Source of the DNA: Ctena decussata
Taxonomy: Eukaryota; Mollusca; Bivalvia; Lucinida; Lucinidae
Assembly (NCBI GenBank): GCA_963989385.1
Contig: OZ022515.1
Location: 8,092,803-8,156,802 of the forward strand
Direction of reading: 5' to 3'
Length of the DNA stretch: 64,000 bases
The notes under the pieces were generated by a model that was not told where the DNA came from, made no database searches, and saw only the letters and a program-made list of their open reading frames with translations. The number at the start of each line of letters is the position of its first letter. Positions within the stretch are counted from its first letter, which is position 1. Below are positions 11,604 to 21,613 of this stretch, one piece after another. The translations under genes and the position numbers were made by a program.

Positions 11604-11771
11604 ACTGCAGAGCATGTAATTGGCTCAGTACTGTGTTCCCCAGGCTGTTTCAGCGTCTTTAGATGTAAGGCATTAAGGGACGTATTAGAAAAATATGCCA
11701 TCAACGTAGAGCATGCATTTGACTTTTTGACCAAAGATATGGGTGAGGACAGATGGTTGTGTACATTACTG
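11604..11771 (+). CDS. chs: Chitin synthase exon: CSPGCFS block and GEDRWLCTLL
   Basis: Exactly 56 codons, phase 0 at both ends. It starts TAEHVIGSVLCSPGCFSVFR, continuing GHWFQK from the previous exon as in other animal chitin synthases, and ends in GEDRWLCTLL at residues 47-56. EDRW is one of the catalytic-core signatures; the acidic residue of ED is thought to be the general base. The acceptor is TTTTTTATTCTAG and the donor CTG|GTAAGA. It is too short and splice-bounded to stand out as an open frame on this strand, and was found by searching for the EDRWLCTL motif between the two flanking exons. Confidence 0.95.
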
Positions 11772-12129
11772 GTAAGAATACGGGTCTTATATATAGGCAA
11801 TTACAAGCTGGCTTTTTATGCGTTTCAGCCATACTAAAACTTCATTGAATATCTGACAAGTCATTTACAGTTCTGAGCAATGATAAGGAAAGCTCTGCAA
11901 AAGGTTCTGCCGTAAGGGGTAGCGTAGCGTTTTATCAAAATATTTCTATGACAAACCTTAAAGGAATTTCCAGAAGACAATAAAGCGCGACTTACGTGAT
12001 TTTGACCTTAACAGGCGAGAGTTCAATATGGACAATAATAAGATCAGCTGCAGTGTCAGAATAGATTGTTCTCCTAAAATAATTCAAACTTCTAAAATAT
12101 TACCAGAAATGTGACAATATAATTGAACT
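11772..12129. other. Start of intron 2; nothing recognised
   Basis: AT-rich sequence without repeats or coding signal that I can name. Confidence 0.4.
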
Positions 12130-12480
12130 GAGATATATAGGGCACAGTGAGCTGGAAGTAACATGGGGTCAATCACTTTTTCTAAATGTTCCATTATACC
12201 AAGTATAATACAGGTCAATGAAACAGTATTACAAGAGGATTTGACTTAAATCACTGGACCATGATGTATATGTCACATTGACCTACAAAAAGAGGTCACT
12301 CATAGTGTCAATCCTATGCATTAACCCAAGTATGAAGCAAATCTATAAAAATAGTGTTAGAGATGTTAACTACACTCACTGGACCGTGAATTATAGGTCA
12401 CACTGTCCTATAATAAGAATAAGGTCACTCTCAATGTCAGCCCAAACCATGAACCGAAAATAGTGTTTGGGATGTTGTCT
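12130..12480 (+). repeat. Two to three monomers of the TCACTGGACCATGA satellite
   Basis: Clear monomers start at TCACTGG 12251 and 12376 (125 apart), with a decayed one before 12250. Each has the order TCACTGGACC, a GGTCACACTG-like segment, and GTGTCAAYCC/ATGTCAGCCC. The same monomer forms five copies at 18185-18760 in the same orientation. No coding content. Confidence 0.75.
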
Positions 12481-12599
12481 TAATCAGTTGAGGTGCCAGG
12501 ACGAGAAACCCGAGAAATAGTTAACAAAAATGTTTGGTACAGATTCTTATTATATATGATATCTTTAACGAAAACTAAGTGATGCCATCTTGTCATTTT

Positions 12600-12935
12600 A
12601 AAGAAATATAAATATTCAAGATGGCGACCAAGATGGCCGCCTGGGGATAAAATCCTCAATATCTTCTGTACTATATGGGCTAGGTGGCTGCAAATAGGGT
12701 TTTGAGGTGGAGTAATCGTTTAAGCACATTAAAATTTAAATCGAACATATCAGTTACACAAAACGGTAGACAAGGTGCCCGCAAAAGCATAATATCTCAA
12801 TATCGACTTTAGTGTAATGGCTAGAACCACTACTTTGGTGTTTGCGTGTAGGTTTTGGGGTCAGAAAATTTATTAAAAATGTAAAAATAACTTTAAGACA
12901 CACCAATTACATAAAATGAGGACAAGATGCCGGAC
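12600..12935 (+). repeat. GATGGCC-containing repeat, inverted relative to 17690-18035
   Basis: Starts AAGATGGCGACCAAGATGGC and continues through ATCAGTTACACAAAA, a TAATGGCTAGAA segment and TAGGTTTTGGGGTCA. The minus strand of 17690-18035 has the same order of blocks (AAGATGGCCGCC, TCAGTTACACAAAATGGCGG, TTGGCTAGAAACAT, ATAGGATTTGGGGTCA). Each copy holds an internal ~170-base repetition of the TCAGTTACACAAAA block, so it too is a short satellite. Confidence 0.65.
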
Positions 12936-13439
12936 AAAACAACGGTCACGGCACTGACTGTCCGAGAATGCACTTTCCGATAGCAGACTTCAGGTTTTAT
13001 TATTAGGATCCCGGAATTTTGCATTTTATAAGGTATTTAAACATAAAAATGAAACGGTATAACCTATTTTGATAGTGTTTTAACAAGAGGTCCATGATTG
13101 TTTACAAGAACACAGTGCAGGCAGGGGCAGAAAACCCCGTTAATAAAGTTTCAGAACAGAAAGGTATTGTTGCGAGTAATGATCAAAACAAAACGGTCCG
13201 TGCAAAGTGTTATGTTCTTTTAACTATTTTACTTTTTTTAATTAAAATTCAGACTAAGAAACGTCTTTATAGTTTTGTGGTTTGTTTGTGTTATCTCTAG
13301 GGGGACTGATTTTCTATAATAGGATGAAATTTCGGTCTAATCCATTCAGTCTTTCAAAAGTTTTTGAATGTTCAAGTTGGTCCACTCATATACACACAAC
13401 TCTTACTGAATGCAAAATGAAAAACAAAACAAGCTTTAA

Positions 13440-13751
13440 AATTTTCCATGACAACGCACCTGCTCACAAGTGTGTTCCTGTCCAAGACTTCTTGAAAGAG
13501 GAAAAGGTAGTTCAGCTCTCTCATCCAGCCTATTCGCCGGACCTTAGTCCCTGCGACTTTTTCTGTTTCCTTTACTAAAGAAAACCCTTTCTGGTCGTCG
13601 TTATGAATCCCGAAGTGCACTTGGTAGTGCAATTTACCAGTATCTTCAGGGTATACATGAAGAGGCCTACTTCTCTGCCTTTACAGAATGGGTTTCGGGA
13701 CTTGAAAAGTGTGTTTCCGTCAAGGGAGAATACTACGAAGGGTTGAAGTAA
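13440..13751 (+). pseudogene. Mariner-family transposase, C-terminal part, frameshifted
   Basis: Cut-and-paste transposase of the Tc1/mariner superfamily. FHDNAPAH carries the second catalytic aspartate (codon 13450-13452). After HPAYSPDLSPCDFF the third acidic residue is the aspartate at 13555-13557, giving exactly 34 residues between them, the DD34D signature of mariner. Directly after CDFF the frame is lost; the continuation (LLKKTLSGRRYES, then CVSVKGEYYEGLK and TAA at 13749-13751) is in another frame, explained by loss of one T in the T-run at about 13558-13562. The N-terminal DNA-binding domain and first aspartate were not found upstream. Inactive remnant. A second, more decayed mariner lies at 58700-58967. 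Confidence 0.85.
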
Positions 13752-16700
13752 ACGAAATGTGAATAGGGTTGATAACGCGCCCTGTAGAACCCTAACCACA
13801 ACGTTAAACGAACGCCCCTCGTAAAATAATAGCTTAGTTGATGCGAGCATTCTCATTAGTGTTGTGAGGATAGAAGGTTCGTGCCTTGCCACAGCTGATT
13901 TATTTGAAGCATCTGGGCCGGTACAAAATTCTATTTACAATATGTCAGAATACATTATATGTAGACATAGACAGTTGACTGCAATTTATATGTACAGTAA
14001 TCATCAGAATTACTGAGACTTGAACTGTCGCAACATGTCAGTCAAAATATGCACTAATCGGTCAGATTAGTATAAACTTCGGACACACAAATGCACTTGT
14101 GTTTTTGTGACAGTTCTGTTCTGTTCCATTTCTCATAACGACTTTCACCAAATGACTCAGCAGTACGTAAACATAGTTGCACACAGCTGGCGCCGAGTGT
14201 CCTTCCAGTGTTTGGAACAGTAGCTTCTGTTATAAACTATACTCGGATAAATTTTGAAAGGCGGAACGATAATGTTAGGTCAAATGCATTTTGCACATAA
14301 TTGCTAACCATAAATGTTCAACAATGTCTTAGATGAGTAAAAATACAAAAACAAAATACCTCATTTTCAGGTTTGATATGAAATATGACATTAGCATGCA
14401 TTTTCTTGCATCAGTGGTAGGTAAATATAGGCTAGGGTACACCCGTGTAAAACTACGTCCCTTGATGTCGACTTTGTTTCGATATACTATAGACCAGTTC
14501 ATGTAAAACAGTGTATTTTTTCCATTGTTCACCATCATTTACATTACTACTGGTGCTTTTAATACTTTGCATGGTTTAATTTACAAATTCCAGTTTCTGA
14601 GACAGGGACTGGCCGTTTTATTATACGTAGAAAATTGAAGGCATGAGAAACAGCAGAAAATCTGATCTGTCAGTGATCGCCATGAAATATTTCCAGCAAG
14701 GTATAGATTATCATGTCAAGACACATATTCATAAAAGCATATTGGATTATTACAGTTTTCGACAAAATGTATAAAATAAGAATGAATCAGAGCAGGGAAC
14801 CCTCAGTCAAAATTTCAGTTTTCCCCAATTTTGGGCACTTTTTTAAATGAAGTCGCGTGTTTGAAAGCCATTAGCAGCTACATCTGACATACTTACATAA
14901 ACTTCTCTTTCCATTCGCCAGCACTTTATATTTTGATGAGACAACCATTCACAAATCAATTTGTTATTATATTTCCACAATTATTGACTTTGTTTGATAA
15001 AGGTACTTAATTTTCCAGTCAGACAAAAATCTCTAGGCGGCACAATTCAAGGGGAGATTCAATTTCTGACTCAAACATATAAAAATACGGGTATGCTAGA
15101 AAATTCACAATTTGATATTCTTAACTAAGTAAACAAAGTTATAATGTCGGTACATGATTTGTCAACCGCTATAGATTAATCTTCATTTTGAAACAAATCT
15201 CAATAATTTTGAGGAATACTAAACAAAGTCATGCAAAAGTACACTGTTTCAGATTAAAAAGTGCATACTTGTCATGCCAGTTTGTGCTCGTATTCTTACT
15301 TAATAGAATCGTCTGCACAAAGCTACGGGAAAGTTGATAGGATAGCCTGATTCTGTGGTTCGTCAGCTTCGACCCGCCTATACCTTCAGAGAGACGTTTC
15401 TCTGAAGCTTCTGGGCCGATCAGAATAACATTTTGAGTAGCAGGCTTATGTACAGAAAGTAGGGGGTGTAAATCCCATCTGTGACAACAACTGAAGAGGG
15501 CTATATCTACTTAGCAAAAATGGTTAAAAGATGACACAAGCATAGAATTTAGCCCCACTTTTCATAAAACTATGCCAAAGACACAATGGGTATCTAATAA
15601 CCCACTACCCCAATAGCAAAATGGCTACTGGGATAATTTGATCTATAGCTATATTTCCAGTTTTCGAGGGAACAAAAATTGATATGAATGCTTGCTTTTA
15701 TCCCAAAAAATCCTCTTCTCCTAAACCACTGAAGGAAACTTAAGTTGGTATTTTAAATAATATTTGACACTCCTCCTAACTGAAGACTCAAATATGTTCA
15801 AATTTTAAACGTTGGGTCACTTGTACCCCAAACCCAGGTCAGGAACTTCATAGACAAGTTTTAGAACTGGCTTTACAGTTCGAAAAAAAGAGTAATAAGT
15901 AGAGGTAGAACGATTTCTGAAAGTGTTTTTCCAAATCTGCAATTAAGTTTCCTGGCAGGGTCAAACTTTTGCCCCAAGCGTTGTTTATTCATGTTTCCGG
16001 CCCATATGCTGTAACCGTAGCATTGAGAATATTTTTAGCATGAAAAATATCAGAATTGAAAGTGGTTTTATGGAACGTCTAGCAAAATATGGAAGTGAAA
16101 AACAACCTTTATGTTTCAATTGTATTTCTATCCTTCTTGGGAATGTATCCCTGCATTAGGACTGAGATTCAGATGCAAAATCATATAAAACAAGAAAAAT
16201 CTTTTAAAAATATAATCGGCGCAGATTAAATGGAAGTGTTTTTTATATGTCTCCAGTTAAAGATTTCACAATAACTTTCATGAATAAGTAAGCTATGTCG
16301 GTAGGCACCCAACCGGAGCTTTGCCACTGGGTAGCGACAATGACCTATCTCAAAACTGACCTGACCAATTTGCAATTCCAAAATGGACCGCGGTCCATCT
16401 TGAAATGGACCTGATTTCAAAATAGTTATCAACATGTTGCTTTGTTTGTTTGTGTGCATGAAACCGAAAATAGAAATCGAAAGTAGATCTAGGACGAAAA
16501 AGAAAAGAAAGTTTGGAATATCTGCGTCTGTTTTCGATATCATTTTCTATTGTAAGATTACAAACAAGAGAAACATTTTGAATTAATATAAAACAGAGTG
16601 CTAGTTGTCACAGTGCAGTATGATGCGGAAAAAGGAAGATAAGATATTCATTGACCTTTGATATTATTGGCTAAATTTTGACATACGCAATATTTTGACC

Positions 16701-17689
16701 AATGGAATCTTGTGTAATGTGGAACAATATCGAAATTATACGAGGCTTCGATTCGAAAAAAACTAAAACTATAAATGCAGAGAAAAAAAATCTTACAAAA
16801 CTGAATTACATTTTTTAATTTGCTTCTGTATTTCAGTGGTGGTTGTTTGATACCGATCGATCTCCAGGTCTCGCAATACCTGGTTTCTGTCTAGTCCTCG
16901 TCTTTGGTTCCTCATAGGTTTCATCAGTGATTTATTTGTTGCCTGTGATGATCCATTGATGTGTTGAGAAATCTACATGCGGACCAAACAGTTCATCAAA
17001 TGTTTCGAACCGATACAAAAGCCAAGGGCTAGGGTTCTCGATCCAAAAACACTTGTTTAATTCTGTTCCAGTAATCTTTTACTGACCGTTCTGTTGTGGT
17101 TCCTCAATGTTTAGCGTATGTCCGCTTGTATGTAGTCTTCTAGCTAGGTGGTTTCCTGAATAGGTGCCCACTTTGCTTTCTTTTTTGTAATTCAAAGCAT
17201 ACAATGGGTGAAAATAATTGTTACTAAAGTGTTTACTTGGGGTAGCTAAATGTCTGGAAAAGAGCTGTTTATTCCGTTTGCCGAGCGTGTCCTTCGTGGT
17301 CCGTTGTCTGTTTTGTATATGCTTCTTTCCCTCATGTTTTTGAGGGCGGGATATGGGGTCTGATTGTATAAGTTCCTGAACATTGCCGATCGTTTTACTT
17401 TGTCTGCCAAAAGGTGCATGCATGAAATTATGAATGAAAAGCTATTGAAAGCGACTTTCTAAAGATTATAATAAATGATCAAGGTGTGAATGCCTTTCTG
17501 TTGCGCCTGACATTTGCTATGCGGAGCTGTCTGCCCCTGTCTAGACCGGGCTCTTATGGATTATAATGGTCGTCTTGTTAATAATACTATCAGATGCAAC
17601 ATATGGTCTTTATAACCTCAGTTTTTATATTCGTAGATATCATTAATTAAACATTCCGGGCTACTTATGATACCACCTGAATTCTACTA
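13752..17689. other. Intron 2; no gene or repeat family recognised
   Basis: About 3.9 kb of AT-rich sequence. TTCAGAGA GACGTT TCTCTGAA near 15389-15410 is an 8-bp perfect stem. The open frame at 17079-17423 (-), 114 codons, is hydrophilic and rich in K, H and Q, but has no motif I recognise and no splice context; its status is uncertain. Confidence 0.4.
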
Positions 17690-18035
17690 TCGAAAAATGC
17701 ATTTCTTGATCCGCCATCGTGTCCGTCATTTTGTGTAACTGATGTGCCTTTAACTCAATTTGTTATCCTTAATCAACTCCTTGACCCCAAATCCTATACG
17801 CACACACTAAATAATGTTTCTAGCCAACATACTAAAGGAGATATGGAGATAAAATGCTTTGGCGGCATCTTGTCCGCCATTTTGTGTAACTGATGTATCT
17901 GAAATACATCTTAACATGCTCTATTGATTCGTCGACTTCAAAACCCCCTAAATAGCCACCAAAATATGCTTCTAGTTCGAAAACCTAGGAAAATATTAAG
18001 GATTTTATCGATGGGCGGCCATCTTTGACGCAATT
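17690..18035 (-). repeat. GATGGCC-containing repeat, minus-strand copy
   Basis: Minus-strand counterpart of 12600-12935, with two internal copies of TCAGTTACACAAAATG plus GCGGACAAGATG/ACGGACACGATG. It lies immediately before the 18185-18760 satellite. In the 12-kb locus the satellite precedes this repeat, so only one of the two blocks is inverted between the loci. Confidence 0.65.
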
Positions 18036-18184
18036 TGGAATATTTTATTTTTCCCAAGGATGCTAAGGCGGCAACATTCAGTTACTATGTACGGACATGT
18101 TGGAGAACACTTTTATATAACAACATTTTGTGCAGACTAGTTTTTGGAGTTGCCCCCGCAATCTTCATATGGCATCCAGACTAA

Positions 18185-18760
18185 AAATCACTGAACCATG
18201 AAATATAGGTCACACTGACCTACAATGCTAATGCAGTCGCTTACAGTGTCAGTCCAAACCACTTACATAAGTATAATGCAAATCAAAGTATAAAGCTAGA
18301 AATATGATGTGAAATCACTGGACCATGAAATATAGGTCACACTGACTTACGATTAATATGAGGCCACACGCAATGTCAGCCCAAACCATTTACAAAAATA
18401 TAATGGAAATTCATGATAGTGTTGGAAATATAAGGTAAAATCACTGGACCATGAAATATTGGTCACACAGACCTTCAACTAGATGAGATCATTCATAGTG
18501 TCAGCCCAACCATTAACCCAATTATGATGCTAATCAATAATTTTATTGATAGAAATATAAGGTAAAATCACTGGACAATGTAATATCGGTGACATTGACC
18601 TACAGTCAGTATAAGATTACTCGCAGTGTTAGCCCTTATCATTAACAAAAGTATAAGTTTCATCCATGAAAAAATGTTAGAAATTCGAGGCAAACCCACT
18701 GGACCATGAAATATAGCTCATTGTGCCCTACTGTTGTAGTTTGAGGTTAAACAGCCGGCT
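18185..18760 (+). repeat. Five-copy ~127-bp satellite with GGTCA palindromes
   Basis: TCACTG (or CCACTG) starts recur at 18188, 18315, 18441, 18568 and about 18696, a period of 126-128 bp. Each monomer reads TCACTGGACCATGAAATATA, a GGTCACACTGACC-like palindrome, and GTGTCAGCCCAAACCAT. The first copy has a perfect AGGTCACACTGACCT (18207-18221); later copies differ by one or a few bases. Tandem cores of this size are typical of Helitron-like non-autonomous elements in bivalves, but I did not find ends for this one. Confidence 0.85.
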
Positions 18761-19104
18761 ATACTGATTCATTAGGAAGGTTAAGACTTTTAACTTATAC
18801 GTGTACGTGTACGTCTAGCAATAGTTTGTATGCATACGTCATCAAAAATTGCATACTGTCTACCAGTTAGAAGTGAATTCTAGACGTTGAGTACTTCTAG
18901 GAGGCCGTTTACACGTAGCTTAATAAACGTGTACTTTGAATTCGTTTTTCAAATTGAATTCGAAAATGTATTTTTTTATGGTTTCAAAGTTGAGAGCATA
19001 AATCTAAGAAATGATTTAAAGCATTCACTTGAAAATCAGCGAAGCGTAAATAAGATAGACAATGTTTACAGTAAGGGTGGTACATGGGAAGCCAGTTGAA
19101 AATA
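18761..19104. other. Intron 2; nothing recognised
   Basis: AT-rich with a small GTGTACGTGTACGTC stretch near 18799-18815. The 70-codon open frame at 18887-19099 has no known motif. Confidence 0.4.
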
Positions 19105-19290
19105 TAGATGGATGAATGATTTCGGGGTTTACGACCCTTTCAACAATATTTTAGTCATGCAGGGCATATGAGCAAATATATGAGATACGGACGACGATAA
19201 AATAAACCAGATGCAGAAAAGATTTGTGACCTTTGCTGGAATCGAACCCATGGCCTCTGGATCATGAGTTTTGTGTATCAACCTCCCAGC
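19105..19290 (-). mobile_element. tRNA-derived SINE copy 2
   Basis: On the minus strand the head ends in GGGTTCGATTCCAGC (B box; plus strand near 19232-19246), preceded by GGCTGGGAGGTTGATACACA near 19270-19289. The core GCATGACTAAAATATTGTTG, then AAAGGGTCGTAAACC, lies at about 19123-19160. The head-core order and spacing match the copies at 4685-4860 and 38650-38875. Confidence 0.7.
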
Positions 19291-20099
19291 CGACAGTTAA
19301 AAAATCATGTAGTCACATACAAGCTTCATAAAAGGGACTGAGCTGGGGAAGCTGTTCGGAATCAAATTTATCCTAATCAAAATGGGAAAATCAGACTATG
19401 GGGTGGGTAGGTATTGGTTACTTTTCCAATAAAAGATCAAAAAGCTAAGAAATCGAAGATTGTTTCGATTGATGTAATCACTTAAAGCTTTCAAAAAGAA
19501 TCGGATGTTATTGAGAAGAAGTGAGTGTACGCAGGTAGTGAACTGACTATAGTAAGGACCTTCCTGTACCGTAAAGAGAACGGGACAGTACCATACCTTT
19601 TTGCTTTCGTTGATGGGCCTGTCAGTCCGATGCCATGTCTTTTACCGTTAAACCTACAGGACAGTGTAACAGTACAATTATTATGGAAAAATGTGGTATA
19701 TAAAATGATCACCGGTTGTGGTAGTGGGCGAAGGCCGGGCCTGTACGCTTTAGTTTTGACACTCAATAATTAGAGCGTTACTTATGGAAAAGTTTGTGAT
19801 GAGATATCGCTGAAAGCTTCTCACTACAGATCTGTCATTGTAGATGACCGAGATTTGCCAGGTTTAATTAGATTAAACATTCTTGAGTTCCATATGAAGA
19901 TGTTCTAAAATTATTTGGGTTATTTTAGTTGGCAACTAAAATGACATAGTTTCGATTTCAGAAGCTGTAATGAGTTGGTAAAATACAACGTACAAGAGTG
20001 GTTTCCTTTTCATTATCCCGCTTTTGTTTATCTTGAATCGCTCGACAGAAAACCACTTTTGTGGAGCAATTTGGCTTTTTCAAAAGCATGTTTCCACTT
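19291..20099. other. Intron 2; no gene seen
   Basis: Overlapping open frames on both strands at 19491-19773 are a mirror pair in a locally stop-poor stretch and show no motif. No repeat family recognised. Confidence 0.4.
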
Positions 20100-20670
20100 T
20101 TATATCATTTGGATACTTTCAAAATTAACAAGTCTTTGAAATGACTGCCCAATTAAAATTAAGAAATTACAGTATGCTTTTTTCCTTGTTTCGTCACCAG
20201 ATATTGTCAGGGTCACTGACGAGGCCGACACTACGTAGTCTGGCCCATGTTTCTATTTCTGTATGTATTATCTGCTCTAAAAGGAACTTTTTAAGATTTT
20301 GATTTTACCTCACTGCAGCTGGTCTTGTGCCGTGTTGCGGCCACAAAACGTCTCCCCGTACATCATCCATAGTGCAGATTATATTTTATCTACTTCCTTA
20401 TAGATCAGGGGATATATTCTGAGAATTCTAAAATTTGAGATCGATTTAGACTATTATTCTAGATCATCGTTTTTTATATTATTTGGATCCTTTTGAAATT
20501 GATAAGTTTTTGAATCGACTGTCCAATTAAAATTAAGATATTACAGTTTGTTTTTTCTGGTTTCGTCACCAGATATTGTCAGGGTCAATGACGAGGCTTT
20601 ATTAGCCGAAACTAGGTAGTCTAGCCCGTGTTTCTACTTCCGTTTGTATTCTCTGCTCTTGAAAGAAATT
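20100..20670 (+). repeat. 372-bp tandem repeat, two copies
   Basis: Two copies of a block running from TTTGGAT through CCAATTAAAATTAAGA, GTCACCAGATATTGTCAGGG and GACGAGGC to GTAGTCTGGCCCATGTTTCT. The GTCACCAGATATTGTC word occurs near 20195 and again near 20567, 372 bases apart. A diverged partial copy is at 10228-10345 in intron 1. Confidence 0.75.
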
Positions 20671-20947
20671 TTTAAGATTTTAATCTGAAGGCCTCATTGT
20701 TCTATCAGCAGCAAATACTTTAGTAAACTCAGTATTTTAGAAATTTTACAGGGGAAAGAAAAATCTGTTTTATTCTACCAGAACATCATCATTGTTCTAA
20801 TGCTGTCATCTAGAATTTTGATATGAACACAATACTCATATTCAGTTACACTATCTGTAAATTCACCATCACAATATGAGATATTTGTGAAACATTGAGT
20901 TACGACAGTTTTTCAATATTGATTTGGTTATTTTTCATAAGTTCCTA

Positions 20948-20989
20948 AATGCAAAACTGTCGTAACTTAAGTTACGACAGTTTTGCATT
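20948..20989. repeat. 42-bp perfect palindrome
   Basis: The left arm AATGCAAAACTGTCGTAACT T (20948-20968) and right arm (20969-20989) are exactly complementary with no spacer. A third, partial copy of the arm word, GTTACGACAGTTTTT, lies about 70 bases upstream near 20899-20913, and GTGCAAAACTGTA about 20 bases downstream. This looks like local inverted duplication of a ~21-bp word. Confidence 0.95.
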
Positions 20990-21613
20990 AAATTCTTGAG
21001 TGAAATGTTTGAAATTCTTAGTGCAAAACTGTATTATTAGAAACTGAAAGCAAAAAATGTAAATTATAGAGCATTTTTTAAAACCTTTTCGGACCTCTTT
21101 TACCATAAAATGATCTTGATTCCACCTTTACCTCACATATTGTGTGTGGTGTCATCTGTTACACCACATTAGTTTGTTGAGTCTTGGTAATAACATCTTG
21201 TTTTGTTTTCTCTATTACCTAAATCAGTAAGTCACTTGACTGATAAGTTTAATAATTATTATACCCCCGCAAACTGTGTTTGTGGGGGGTATACTGTTTT
21301 GACGTTGTCCGTCCGTCTTTCCGTTCGTCCGTCCGCAACGCCTTAAATTTGCTCCGATTTGTTTCAAATTTTGTCCATGGATGCAGCATAAGAAAATAGT
21401 GGATACGTATTTTTCAATTTTTCCTGGAAGGGTTTTATTGCGGAGTTATGCCCCTTTGTATTTTTCGTAAAATAAGTTTGTTATCGCAACTACTCCTAGA
21501 GGGTTTGACGGATTTCTTGAAATTAAGTATGTGAACAGATATTGGTATGAAGGTGTGCATTAGGGTTTTGATTTTAAATTCTGCCCCTTTTTGCCTGAGT
21601 TATGCCCCCTTTT

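Noticed and set aside
19225..19290. A minus-strand tRNA gene
   Set aside because: Good B box but no cloverleaf; the downstream core shared with two other copies shows it is a SINE.
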